From Prado023 sp963700475 (GTDB lineage: Bacteria > Actinomycetota > Actinomycetes > S36-B12 > CAIYMF01): a stretch of DNA of 64,000 nt. Location of the stretch: the NCBI GenBank assembly GCA_963700475.1, contig CAVOXR010000009.1, positions 186,001-250,000 of the forward strand, written 5' to 3'. The notes beneath the pieces were generated by a model, which was not told the origin of the DNA, ran no database searches, and saw only the letters and a program-made list of their open reading frames with translations. How positions within the stretch are numbered: the stretch's first letter is position 1; every line of letters begins with the position of its first letter. The position numbers and the translations under genes were made by a program. This document shows positions 26,014 to 34,638 of the stretch, piece after piece.

Positions 26014-28019
26014 TCGCCCCGGACGCCGCGGACGACAACCCAACCGAATCTCCCTCCGTCGCCGACCTGCTCGAGTTGGCCGTACGGGAGCTGGGAGGGG
26101 AGCCCCGCGCGGGGCAGGCCCGGATGGCAGATGAGATCGGGGAATGCCTCGAGGCTGGCTCCGGGACGGTCCTGGTCCAGGCCGGCACGGGCACCGGGAA
26201 GTCCCTGGCCTACCTTGTCCCGGCTGCCCGGCACGCCATGAACTCGGACAGCGCGGTCGTGATCGCCACCGCCACCCTGGCCCTGCAGCGCCAGCTCGTG
26301 GACAAGGACCTTCCCGTGGTCAGCCGGGCGCTGGCGCCGACCCTGGGGCGCGATGTCACCTTCGCGGTGCTCAAGGGCCGCAGCAACTACCTCTGTCTCG
26401 ACCGCCTCAACCGCGGGTCGCCGGACCCCGAGGAGTCCGCACTCTTCGACACCCCGACGACGCGCCTGGGCAGGCAGGCGGCGAGGCTGCAGAAGTGGGC
26501 GAAGACGACCACCACGGGCGATCGTGACGACCTCAGCGACCCGGTGGATGGCCGGGTGTGGTCCGGACTGTCGGTCTCGGCCAGGGAGTGCCCGGGCGCA
26601 GCCAACTGCGCATTCGGCCAGGACTGCTTCGCCGAGGCGGCGAAGGCGCGGGCGCGCGAGGCCGACCTGATCGTGACGAACCACGCGCTGTTGGCCATCC
26701 ACGTCCAGGGCGAGGTTCCGGTCCTCCCCGAGCACGGGGCCGTGGTCGTCGATGAGGCCCACGAACTCGTCGACCGCATGACGACCGCCCTCACGCGGGA
26801 GTTGTCCGCCCCCGTCGTGGAGCGCGCCGCCGGCAGAGCCCGCAAGTTCCTCGGTCCGGAGCTCACCGACCCCCTCCTGGATGCGGCGGGCTACCTCGGA
26901 GATGTCCTGGCCGAGTTGCCCGAGGGGCGGCTGCGTGCACTCCCGGAGGAACTCGTGGTCGCCGTCACCGCGTTGCGTGATGCGGGCCATGCGGCACTGG
27001 GCGGGATGCGCGGGGACAGCTCGGACGCCCCGGAGGCTGCAGCCGACCGGACCACCGCACGCGCGGCGATCCAGGGAGTTCACGAGGTGGCTGCGGAGGC
27101 GCTGCTGCTCAGCGCGACCTCGGTGGCGTGGGTCGGTGGCCGCTCCGGTGCCCCGCCGAGCCTGTACATCGCCCCGATCTCCGTGCATGACCTACTGGCG
27201 ACCAACCTGTTCGCCGGACGGCCCGTTGCCCTGACCAGTGCCACCCTGGCGATCGGTGGCTCCTTCGACCCCCTCGCGGCCAACCTCGGGTGCCCCTCGG
27301 GGTGGCGGGGCGTCGATGTCGGCTCGCCCTTCGACCACGGTCGGCAAGGGATGCTCTACTGCGCCGCCGACCTGCCCCGCCCGGGACGTGAGGGGGTCAG
27401 CGAGCAGGCTCTCGAGCAGATCGCAGACCTGCTTGACGCGGCCGGCGGCCGCACCCTCGCGCTGTTCTCCTCGTGGCGCTCCGTCGAGCGCGCCGAGGAG
27501 GTGCTGCGCCGGCGACTGGCGGGTCGCACCGACCGTCCGCTGATCGTGGCACGCCGCGGGGACGCAGTTGCAGGGCTCGTGCGCCAGTTCGCCGACGATC
27601 CCCGGACCTCCCTGCTCGGGACGTTGTCGCTGTGGCAGGGCGTGGACGTCCCAGGCCCGTCGTGCACCCTGGTGATCATCGACCGGATCCCCTTCCCGAG
27701 ACCTGACGATCCTGTCGTCTCGGCGCGTCAGGAGCTGATCGACTCCCAGGGTGGCAGTGGCTTCGCCTCGGTATCGGTGCCCAGAGCGGCGCTCATGCTC
27801 GCCCAGGGGGCGGGGCGTCTCATCCGGACGCCCGACGACCGTGGCGTGGTGGCCGTCCTCGACTCACGCCTGGCGACCACGGGCTACGGCGCGCGGTTGC
27901 GGGCCAGCCTTCCCCCTCTGTGGTGGACCACCGACCTGCCCACGGTCGTCGCCGCCCTGGGGCGCCTTGACACCGCGTTGAGCGCAGTGGATCCCGACCT
28001 GTCAGGCGACGCCCACTGA
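26010..28019 (+). CDS. dinG: DinG-like ATP-dependent DNA helicase
   Basis: XPD/DinG-type 5'-3' helicase of 669 residues. Walker A is QAGTGTGKSLAYL; four cysteines (one in NYLCLDRL, three in ECPGAANCAFGQDC) match the 4Fe-4S cluster domain; the DEAH box is VVDEAHELVD; and motif VI is QGAGRLIRTPDDRG. The cluster makes the helicase redox sensitive in related enzymes. The GTG at 26010 overlaps the hflX TGA and uses the CAGGAG at the hflX end as ribosome-binding site. I see no SOS box before it, unlike E. coli dinG. Confidence 0.93.
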   Translation: MIAPDAADDNPTESPSVADLLELAVRELGGEPRAGQARMADEIGECLEAGSGTVLVQAGTGTGKSLAYLVPAARHAMNSDSAVVIATATLALQRQLVDKDLPVVSRALAPTLGRDVTFAVLKGRSNYLCLDRLNRGSPDPEESALFDTPTTRLGRQAARLQKWAKTTTTGDRDDLSDPVDGRVWSGLSVSARECPGAANCAFGQDCFAEAAKARAREADLIVTNHALLAIHVQGEVPVLPEHGAVVVDEAHELVDRMTTALTRELSAPVVERAAGRARKFLGPELTDPLLDAAGYLGDVLAELPEGRLRALPEELVVAVTALRDAGHAALGGMRGDSSDAPEAAADRTTARAAIQGVHEVAAEALLLSATSVAWVGGRSGAPPSLYIAPISVHDLLATNLFAGRPVALTSATLAIGGSFDPLAANLGCPSGWRGVDVGSPFDHGRQGMLYCAADLPRPGREGVSEQALEQIADLLDAAGGRTLALFSSWRSVERAEEVLRRRLAGRTDRPLIVARRGDAVAGLVRQFADDPRTSLLGTLSLWQGVDVPGPSCTLVIIDRIPFPRPDDPVVSARQELIDSQGGSGFASVSVPRAALMLAQGAGRLIRTPDDRGVVAVLDSRLATTGYGARLRASLPPLWWTTDLPTVVAALGRLDTALSAVDPDLSGDAH

Positions 28020-28025
28020 CTGTGG

Positions 28026-29405
28026 TCACACCCCGGTGATCGAGGGCAGACGCGCCATCCGGATCGCGTGCACCATCGCCTGGTGATCGCTCTCGGCCTG
28101 GTCCGCATACCCCATCGACCAGGTGGTGATGGCGTCCTCGAACTTGCTGCTCCTGCCGAGGTAGGCCGCGATCGCCAGGCGATCCCCGGACCGGGCGTGC
28201 GCCCGCGCGAGGGTCCATCCGCAGGCGCGCAGGTACATCTGGAGGCTCTGCTCATCCAGGGCTGACAGGTCCGGGGAGAACTTCATGTCACGCAGTTGCC
28301 GCACGTACGAGTCGTGCACGACGTTGTGGGCGTCGGTGGCCGACGTCCATCCGATGAAGATGTCCGAGGCGGCCTGCATGAGCCGTTGGCCCGCCACCAC
28401 CCGGGCGCCGTGGTGGTCGAACGCACTGGGCTGCGTGTATGGCTCGAGGACCGACGCCGTGGCCTCCTTGAACTGCAGGACCAGCGGGTCACCGCCGTCC
28501 ACGCCCTGCATCAGCAGCACGTAGCAGCGCGTGCCCACACTGCCCACCCCCACCACCTTGCGCGCGACGTCCACGACGTGGAACTGATCGAGCAGTGCGG
28601 CGCGGTCCGAGACCAACGTGTGCCGGTAGGCGAGCATCGCGTCGAGGCCGAGGAGCTCGGCGTGCTCGGCACCCACCCGCATCAGCAGCGGTGGGTCCTC
28701 GACGAACTGGCGCTGGCCATCCACGACAGTGGTGAGCTTGCCCATCGCCTGGAGGTTGGTTCGGCGCCGGGCTCCCTCGATCGACCGCTCCACGCGGGCG
28801 AGCGCGGACTCCGGTGGCATGCTGCTGGCCAGTCGTCCGATGTTCGAGACGTCCAGGCGGGAGTACCACACGTCGAGGGTGGTCATCCCGGCGAATGTCC
28901 GCATCGACTCGCGGTATGCCTGTGCTGCGGTACGCGCCATCGCTCGCTGAGCGGACGAGCGCCACCCGTTGGACCGGGCGGTCAGCACTGCCGAGGCGGC
29001 CAGCCTCTTGACATCCCATTCGAAGGGTCCCGGGTGGGTCTCATCGAAGTCGTTGAGGTCGAAGAGGAGGGTGCGCTCGGGGGACGCGAACATCCCGAAA
29101 TTGGCGATGTGCGCGTCGCCGCACAGTTGCACGGTCAGCCCGGTGTTCGGCTGCGTGGCCAGGTCAGCAGCCATGACGACGGCAGAACCCCGGTAGAACG
29201 CGAACGTCGAGGTGCTCATGCGCCCGTGCCTGATCGGAACCAGGCTGGCGATCCGTCCATCACCCTGCGCGATCAACAGGTCGACGGGATCGGGCCGGTC
29301 CGCTGCGGCCAGCCATTCTGACAACGCCTGACGCGGCAACAGTCCGCGAGCCTCGGCGCCGGACTGCGCGCGCTCGGCGGGGTCCAGCTTGGGTGTCCCT
29401 TGCAC
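28026..29405 (-). CDS. DUF2252 family protein
   Basis: 459-residue protein of a family common in Actinomycetota with a kinase-like architecture and no established function. Family features seen are RMSTSTFAFYRGSA, the VQLCGDAHIANFGMFASPER block and LLFDLNDFDETHPGPFEWDVKRLAAS, followed by RKVVGVGSVGTRCYVLLM and a GWTLARAHARSGD stretch near the end. The start is GTG at 29405, with TAGTCT (minus strand, 29413-29418) 7 nt upstream, a leaderless arrangement. It converges on the DinG-like gene with only 6 nt between stops. Confidence 0.88.
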   Translation of the reverse strand: MQGTPKLDPAERAQSGAEARGLLPRQALSEWLAAADRPDPVDLLIAQGDGRIASLVPIRHGRMSTSTFAFYRGSAVVMAADLATQPNTGLTVQLCGDAHIANFGMFASPERTLLFDLNDFDETHPGPFEWDVKRLAASAVLTARSNGWRSSAQRAMARTAAQAYRESMRTFAGMTTLDVWYSRLDVSNIGRLASSMPPESALARVERSIEGARRRTNLQAMGKLTTVVDGQRQFVEDPPLLMRVGAEHAELLGLDAMLAYRHTLVSDRAALLDQFHVVDVARKVVGVGSVGTRCYVLLMQGVDGGDPLVLQFKEATASVLEPYTQPSAFDHHGARVVAGQRLMQAASDIFIGWTSATDAHNVVHDSYVRQLRDMKFSPDLSALDEQSLQMYLRACGWTLARAHARSGDRLAIAAYLGRSSKFEDAITTWSMGYADQAESDHQAMVHAIRMARLPSITGV

Positions 29406-29455
29406 GTCCCGAAGACTAGGCCAGTCAGGTGCACACCCGCGGACTGACCGGTGAA

Positions 29456-30127
29456 TCAGACGCGCCGCAGGACCGCGACGACGGTGCCCATGATCACGGC
29501 GTTGTCACCGTCGATCGGCTCGTAGGCCGGGTTGTGAGGCATGAGCCACGTGTGTCCATCACGGCGCTTGAGGGTCTTGACCGTGGCCTCGTCCTCGAGA
29601 AGCGCAGCCACGATGGAACCGTTCTCGGCTGATTGACCGGCTCGGATCACCACGAAGTCGCCATCGCAGATGGCAGCGTCGATCATCGAGTCACCCTTGA
29701 CCTTCAGCAGGAACAGGTCACCGTCGCCGACCAGCTCCCGGGGTAGGGGGAACACCGTCTCGACCACCTGCTCGGCCAGGATCGGGCCACCTGCTGCGAT
29801 CTGGCCGACGAGGGGCACCATCACGGCGCTGGGCGCCGAGTCGCCGCTGTCGGTCGGGTCCGCCGCGTGGCTGTAGGGATCCAGTACCTCCATCGCACGA
29901 GGTCGGTTGGGGTCGCGACGCAGGACTCCCTTGGCCTCCAGCACCTTGAGCTGGTGCGCGACGCTCGAGGGGGAGTTGAGGCCCACTGCCTCGCCGATCT
30001 CACGCACGCTCGGCGGGTAGCCCCGGCCCTCGACGGACTCCCGGATGACCTCGAGGACCCGGCGCTGGCGCGCCGTCAGTCCCGCATGGTCCTCGGGGGA
30101 GTCGGGGAGTGGATGGATCGTGGCCAT
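29456..30127 (-). CDS. lexA: SOS repressor LexA
   Basis: 223-residue repressor of the SOS regulon. The N-terminal winged HTH (residues ~15-75) contains GYPPSVREIGEAVGLNSPSSVAHQL. The self-cleavage site Ala112-Gly113 lies in GQIAAGGPIL, with catalytic Ser147 (KGDSMIDAAI) and Lys184 (TVKTLKR), all intact. The ATG at 30127 follows GGAGG at correct spacing. The gene is divergent from the LysM gene; an SOS box at 30256-30271 lies 128 nt upstream of its start, consistent with autoregulation. Confidence 0.98.
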   Translation of the reverse strand: MATIHPLPDSPEDHAGLTARQRRVLEVIRESVEGRGYPPSVREIGEAVGLNSPSSVAHQLKVLEAKGVLRRDPNRPRAMEVLDPYSHAADPTDSGDSAPSAVMVPLVGQIAAGGPILAEQVVETVFPLPRELVGDGDLFLLKVKGDSMIDAAICDGDFVVIRAGQSAENGSIVAALLEDEATVKTLKRRDGHTWLMPHNPAYEPIDGDNAVIMGTVVAVLRRV

Positions 30128-30255
30128 GGTGCCCTCCAGTTCGGTCCCTCGTGAGCCGTCCGACCTTGCGATGTCAGACCCCTGCGCGAGCCTTGGTTCC
30201 AGGCAGCCGATGCCTGACTGCCTGGGATAGACGCTACCGCCGACAACTCGATTGT

Positions 30256-30271
30256 TCAAACATTTGTTCGA
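30256..30271. promoter_or_regulatory. SOS (LexA) box in the lexA promoter region
   Basis: TCAAACATTTGTTCGA matches the operator form TCGAAC-N4-GTTCGA with one mismatch in the outer arms. It lies in the divergent lexA/LysM region, nearer to lexA, and is likely the autoregulatory site. Confidence 0.82.
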
Positions 30272-30314
30272 TTTGGGCTTGAGCGTGTCGGTCGGTGGTG
30301 ATACAACTAGCACA

Positions 30315-30338
30315 GGTGTTCGAGCGAACACCAGTTCG
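30315..30338. promoter_or_regulatory. Composite SOS box before the LysM gene
   Basis: CGAACACCAGTTCG (30325-30338) fits the LexA operator core. It overlaps a second perfect inverted repeat, GGTGTTCG-AG-CGAACACC (30315-30332), sharing the CGAACACC arm. The composite ends directly at the ribosome-binding sequence GAGGAGG of the LysM gene, a place where bound repressor would block transcription. Confidence 0.8.
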
Positions 30339-30349
30339 AGGAGGTCGCG

Positions 30350-30718
30350 ATGTCCACATATGGAGCCGCCGCAGTCTGGGCCCCCACCCGCCCCGCCACG
30401 GCCCACGAGGTTCGTCTCACCCGTCGCGGCCGCCTCGCCCGAAGCGGCGCCCTTGCCGCGCTGGTCGTCCTTCTTGCCGTCAGCGTCGCCGACGTGGTGG
30501 CAGGTGGCCGCGCCCTGGCCTCCGACACGCAGTCGCCGCGCCCTGTGAGCGCCCAGTCGGTCGTGGTCGAGCAGGGCGATTCGCTCTGGCTCATCGCCGG
30601 GCGGACCGCTCCCGATTCCGATCCCCGTGAGGTGATCACCCGCATCCGGGAGCTCAACGGCATGCGCTCGAACCTCATCCAGCCCGGTCAGGTGCTCCTC
30701 GTTCCCAGCGCCCTGTGA
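30350..30718 (+). CDS. LysM membrane protein, probable SOS division inhibitor
   Basis: 122 residues: a basic N-terminal region, one membrane helix (about 32-53) and an extracytoplasmic LysM domain (about 69-122, QSVVVEQGDSLWLIAGRTAP to QPGQVLLVPSAL) that would bind peptidoglycan. Placement divergent from lexA behind an SOS box matches Rv2719c (ChiZ) of mycobacteria, DivS of corynebacteria and YneA of Bacillus, SOS-induced proteins that delay division. The start ATG follows GAGGAGG at 30338-30344. Assignment as a division inhibitor rests on synteny and architecture; sequence similarity among such proteins is low outside LysM. Confidence 0.88.
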   Translation: MSTYGAAAVWAPTRPATAHEVRLTRRGRLARSGALAALVVLLAVSVADVVAGGRALASDTQSPRPVSAQSVVVEQGDSLWLIAGRTAPDSDPREVITRIRELNGMRSNLIQPGQVLLVPSAL

Positions 30719-30778
30719 GCTGAGTCAGAAGTTTTCCTCGACAATGCTTGCGTCCTAGGGATGCAGGGTCTACGGTTC

Positions 30779-30806
30779 ACCACATCTAGTAGTTACACCC
30801 GTGTAA
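30779..30806. promoter_or_regulatory. Candidate NrdR-binding inverted repeats
   Basis: Two adjacent symmetrical elements before nrdR: ACCACATCTAGTAGT (30779-30793), an imperfect palindrome with the AC-AC / GT-GT arms and A/T centre of NrdR boxes, and TTACAC-CC-GTGTAA (30793-30806), a perfect inverted repeat with a 2-nt centre. NrdR boxes usually occur as pairs near RNR promoters, so NrdR autoregulation is plausible, but neither copy matches the consensus fully. Confidence 0.45.
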
Positions 30807-30808
30807 GT

Positions 30809-30875
30809 CATCCACAGGTTGTGGTTGGCCATCCACAGGTTCTGGACAGGTAATCCCCAGGGTGATCCCCAGGTG
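30809..30875 (+). repeat. Four ATCC[A/C]CAGG repeats, DnaA-box-like
   Basis: The sequence ATCC(A/C)CAGG occurs four times with ATCC beginning at about 30810, 30831, 30853 and 30865; the first two are near-identical over 15 nt (CATCCACAGGTT plus TGG). The ATCCACA core resembles the 3' part of DnaA boxes. DnaA control of RNR promoters is known in other bacteria, so a regulatory role for nrdR-nrdJ is possible; the boxes lack the full TT(A/G)TCCACA. Confidence 0.4.
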
Positions 30876-30925
30876 GCGGCCGGTCCACTCGATACGAAGT
30901 CCGCCGAGACGACTGGAGGTGACCC

Positions 30926-31414
30926 ATGTACTGCCCGTTCTGCCGCTCTGCAGAGACCCGAGTCGTGGACTCACGTTCCACGGACGACGGCACTGCGATC
31001 CGCCGGCGCAGGCTCTGTCCTGCGTGCAGCCAGCGCTTCACGACGGTCGAGACGATGAGCATGCTCGTCGTCAAGCGGTCCGGTGTCGTTGAGCCCTTCA
31101 GCAGGGACAAGGTGGTGTCGGGCGTGCGAAAGGCCTGTCAGGGCCGCCCGGTCAGCGAGGACGACCTGGCCCTGCTGGCGCAACAGGTCGAGGACAGCCT
31201 CCGGGCCTCTGGGCAGGCGGCGATCGCCTCCCACGATGTCGGCATGGCGATCCTCGGTCCGCTTCGCATCCTCGATGAAGTCGCCTACCTGCGCTTCGCC
31301 TCGGTCTACCGGTCCTTCGAGTCCCTGGCGGACTTCGAGGCCGAGATCACCCTGCTGCGAGCAGCACCGGGCGTCGGATCCGCGTCTGTGGACCTGCGCT
31401 CAGGTGCGACGTGA
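30926..31414 (+). CDS. nrdR: Transcriptional repressor NrdR
   Basis: 162-residue repressor of ribonucleotide reductase genes that senses ATP/dATP. The N-terminal zinc ribbon has the four cysteines in YCPFCRSAETRVVDSR and RLCPACSQRFTT; the ATP-cone domain follows (VVKRSGVVEPFSRDKV, with RKACQGRPVS). An ACTGGAGGTG ribosome-binding sequence precedes the ATG at 30926. It is 129 nt upstream of nrdJ, its expected target, and probably autoregulated through the inverted repeats upstream. Confidence 0.97.
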   Translation: MYCPFCRSAETRVVDSRSTDDGTAIRRRRLCPACSQRFTTVETMSMLVVKRSGVVEPFSRDKVVSGVRKACQGRPVSEDDLALLAQQVEDSLRASGQAAIASHDVGMAILGPLRILDEVAYLRFASVYRSFESLADFEAEITLLRAAPGVGSASVDLRSGAT

Positions 31415-31543
31415 CCCGTACGGACTGAGCACGCCCTGCACCGGGGGAGCCGGTGTGCACCGCCCGATTGACCAGAACGTCCATCCCGCCCGGGTTACCG
31501 GGGAACCACCGCGGACCGCCGCGGCCGATCCATAGGAGAGCGC

Positions 31544-34408
31544 ATGACCCGAGCATCGTCGGACAACCAGAAGGCTGCCGAGACCCGCACCAGCGCAGAG
31601 AGGCGGCCCCGCGTCGTGCCCAGCGTCCGCTTCGAGCGTGTGTTCACCACCGAGGGCGTGCACCCCTACGACGACATCGTGTGGGAGAGCCGGGATGTCG
31701 TGCAGACGAACTGGAAGACCAACGAGACGGTGTTCGAGCAGCGCGGCGTGGAGTTCCCCGACTTCTGGTCGGTCAATGCCTACACGATCGTCACCACGAA
31801 GTACTTCCGTGGGGCAGTCGGGACCGAGCAGCGCGAGCACAGCCTGCGCCAGCTGATCGACCGCGTTGTGCTCACCTACGGTCGGGCGGGACGGGAGCAC
31901 GGGTACTTCGCCACCGAGCAGGACGCCGAGATCTTCGAGCACGAGCTCACGTGGATGCTCGTCCACCAGGTGTTCTCGTTCAACTCCCCGGTGTGGTTCA
32001 ACGTGGGGACCCCGTCGCCCCAGCAGGTCAGCGCCTGCTTCATCCTCTCGGTCGACGACACGATGGACTCGATCCTCAACTGGTACCGCGAGGAGGGGTG
32101 GATCTTCAAGGGCGGCTCGGGGGCGGGCCTGAACCTGTCGCGGATCCGCTCGAGCAAGGAGCTGCTCTCCAGCGGGGGGACCGCGTCCGGTCCGGTCTCG
32201 TTCATGCGCGGGGCCGACGCCTCGGCAGGCACGATCAAGTCCGGTGGTGCCACCAGGCGCGCCGCGAAGATGGTCGTGCTCGACGTCGACCACCCGGACA
32301 TCGAGGAGTTCATCGCCACCAAGGTCCGCGAGGAGGAGAAGATCCGAGTCCTTCGCGATGCGGGCTTCGACATGGACCTCGGCGGCAAGGACATCACCTC
32401 GGTCCAGTACCAGAACGCCAACAACAGCGTGCGAGTCTCCGATGAGTTCATGCGCGCGGTGGAGGAGAAGCGGGAGTTCGGCCTGACCGCGCGAGGGACA
32501 GGCGAGGTCATCGAGACCGTCGACGCGAAGAAGCTCTTCCGGTCCATGTCCGAGGCTGCGTGGGCGTGTGCGGACCCCGGAATCCAGTACGACGACACCA
32601 TCAACGACTGGCACACCAACCCGGAGTCGGGGCGGATCACCGCGTCCAACCCATGCTCTGAGTACATGAGCCTCGACAACTCGTCCTGCAACCTGGCCTC
32701 GCTCAACCTCCTGAAGTTCCTCAAGGAGGACGACACATTCGACGCGCCGCTGTTCAAGAAGGCCGTCGAGTTCATCATCACCGCGATGGACATCTCGATC
32801 TGCTTCGCCGACTTCCCGACGGAGGCGATCGGCGACACCACCCGCAAGTTCCGCCAGCTGGGCATCGGCTACGCCAACCTCGGCGCGCTGCTCATGGCCA
32901 CCGGTCTCGCCTACGACTCCGACGGCGGTCGGGCCCTCGCTGCGTCCATCACCAGCCTGATGACCGGGACTGCCTACAAGCGCTCTGCCGAGCTGGCCTC
33001 CGTGGTCGGTCCGTACGAGGGATACGCCCGCAACAAGGACGCACACACCCGGGTCATGCGCAAGCATGCTGCAGCCACGGACTCCCAGCGCACGCACTCC
33101 TCGCTGGACTCCGACATCCTCAAGCTCGCCTCTCAGGTCTGGCAGGAGGGTATTCAGATCGGAACCGTGCACGGCTGGCGCAACGCCCAGGCCTCGGTCC
33201 TGGCACCCACCGGCACCATCGGCTTCATGATGGACTGCGACACGACCGGAATCGAGCCCGACTTCTCCCTGGTCAAGTTCAAGAAGCTCGTCGGCGGCGG
33301 ATCCATGCAGATCGTCAACCAGGTGATCCCGCGAGCGCTGGTCCGCCTGGGCTACACGGGGGAGACCATCGAGGCCATCGTCGAGTACATCGCCGAGCAT
33401 GGGCACGTCATCGACGCCCCCGCGCTCAAGCCCGAGCACTACTCGGTGTTCGACTGCGCGATGGGCGAGCGGGCAATCACCCCTATGGGCCACGTGCGCA
33501 TGATGGCCGCGTGCCAGCCGTTCCTCTCGGGAGCCATCTCCAAGACGGTGAACATGCCGGAGACAGCCTCCATCGAGGAGGTCGAGGAGATCTACTTCCA
33601 GGCGTGGAAGATGGGCATCAAGGCCCTGGCGATCTACCGGGACAACTGCAAGGTCGGCCAGCCACTGTCGGACGGCAAGGCCAAGAAGGCCGACGCGGAC
33701 GTGCCCGCCCTCGAGGTCGAGTACCGGCCGATCCGCAAGCGGCTTCCCAAGTCACGTCCGAGCCGGACGGTGTCGTTCGCAGTGGGTGGGGCCGAGGGGT
33801 ACATGACCGCAGGGTCCTACCCCGATGACGGCCTCGGCGAGGTCTTCCTCAAGCTCGGCAAGCAGGGTTCCACGCTGGCCGGCGTGATGGACGCCTTCTC
33901 GATCGCCACCTCGATCGCCCTGCAGTACGGCGTTCCTCTCGAGGCGTTCGTGAACAAGTTCGTGAACATGCGCTTCGAGCCCTCGGGCATGACCGACGAC
34001 CCCGACATCCGGATGGCACAGTCGATCGTCGACTACATCTTCCGTCGCCTGGCGTTGGACTACCTCGACTACGACAGCCGGGAGGCCCTGGGCATCTTCA
34101 CCGCTGAGGAGCGCGCCGCCCAGGTCGCAGCGACGTACGGTGGCTCCCAGCTCGAGATCGATGTCGAAGGCCTGGCCCAGTCCGTGCCCGTGGAGGAGCA
34201 GCCGAGCATCCTGGGTGGACCGCTCCCTGCCGGACATGGCGCCGGTGGGATGTCACTCACCGACGTGCACTCGTCAGCTGAGTTGCTCGAGGCGATCAAC
34301 GGAAAGGCATCGGACGCGCCGCTGTGCATGACGTGCGGTGTGAAGATGCGCCCCGCCGGTTCGTGCTACGTGTGTGAGGGGTGCGGAAGCACCAGCGGTT
34401 GCAGCTGA
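31544..34408 (+). CDS. nrdJ: Vitamin B12-dependent (class II) ribonucleotide reductase
   Basis: Reduces ribonucleotides to deoxyribonucleotides with adenosylcobalamin as radical source, so oxygen is not needed. The 954-residue product contains the substrate-site NPCSEYMSLDNSSCNLASLNL-type region near residue 370, with its paired cysteines, the barrel loop SVLAPTGTIGFMMDCDTTGIEPDF near 555, and a Cys-rich C-terminus (CMTCGVKM, CYVCEGCGSTSGCS) typical of large NrdJ enzymes. AGGAGAG upstream supports the ATG at 31544. No class I genes (nrdA/B) occur in the window, and no cobalamin riboswitch is seen upstream. Confidence 0.97.
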   Translation: MTRASSDNQKAAETRTSAERRPRVVPSVRFERVFTTEGVHPYDDIVWESRDVVQTNWKTNETVFEQRGVEFPDFWSVNAYTIVTTKYFRGAVGTEQREHSLRQLIDRVVLTYGRAGREHGYFATEQDAEIFEHELTWMLVHQVFSFNSPVWFNVGTPSPQQVSACFILSVDDTMDSILNWYREEGWIFKGGSGAGLNLSRIRSSKELLSSGGTASGPVSFMRGADASAGTIKSGGATRRAAKMVVLDVDHPDIEEFIATKVREEEKIRVLRDAGFDMDLGGKDITSVQYQNANNSVRVSDEFMRAVEEKREFGLTARGTGEVIETVDAKKLFRSMSEAAWACADPGIQYDDTINDWHTNPESGRITASNPCSEYMSLDNSSCNLASLNLLKFLKEDDTFDAPLFKKAVEFIITAMDISICFADFPTEAIGDTTRKFRQLGIGYANLGALLMATGLAYDSDGGRALAASITSLMTGTAYKRSAELASVVGPYEGYARNKDAHTRVMRKHAAATDSQRTHSSLDSDILKLASQVWQEGIQIGTVHGWRNAQASVLAPTGTIGFMMDCDTTGIEPDFSLVKFKKLVGGGSMQIVNQVIPRALVRLGYTGETIEAIVEYIAEHGHVIDAPALKPEHYSVFDCAMGERAITPMGHVRMMAACQPFLSGAISKTVNMPETASIEEVEEIYFQAWKMGIKALAIYRDNCKVGQPLSDGKAKKADADVPALEVEYRPIRKRLPKSRPSRTVSFAVGGAEGYMTAGSYPDDGLGEVFLKLGKQGSTLAGVMDAFSIATSIALQYGVPLEAFVNKFVNMRFEPSGMTDDPDIRMAQSIVDYIFRRLALDYLDYDSREALGIFTAEERAAQVAATYGGSQLEIDVEGLAQSVPVEEQPSILGGPLPAGHGAGGMSLTDVHSSAELLEAINGKASDAPLCMTCGVKMRPAGSCYVCEGCGSTSGCS

Positions 34409-34430
34409 GCTGACCCGATCCGGATCAACC

Positions 34431-34465
34431 GGCGGCGCCGACCTTCGTGGAGGGTCGGCGCCGCC
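34431..34465 (+). terminator. Strong hairpin terminator after nrdJ
   Basis: 13-bp perfect stem GGCGGCGCCGACC / GGTCGGCGCCGCC with a 9-nt loop, starting 23 nt after the nrdJ stop. The rest of the gap to 34638 shows nothing else recognisable. Confidence 0.85.
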
Positions 34466-34638
34466 GCCGTTCGGTCGGTCACCCGGCCGCCGCTCAGCCG
34501 ATGGCCAACGCCTCGCCGGTTCCCCGGGGAACCTCGATTGGTCGCGCAGACGGCGTGCCAGTGACGGAGCCGGCCTGCCTCCCCTCGTAGGCTGAGGGGG
34601 AATGCTGGTCACCCCGATCGGCAGTTAGGAATGCGATC

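Noticed and set aside
31415..31543. Cobalamin riboswitch before nrdJ.
   Set aside because: The gap is too short and has no B12-box-like sequence; only a GTGCACC/GGTGTGCAC-type small inverted repeat is visible.
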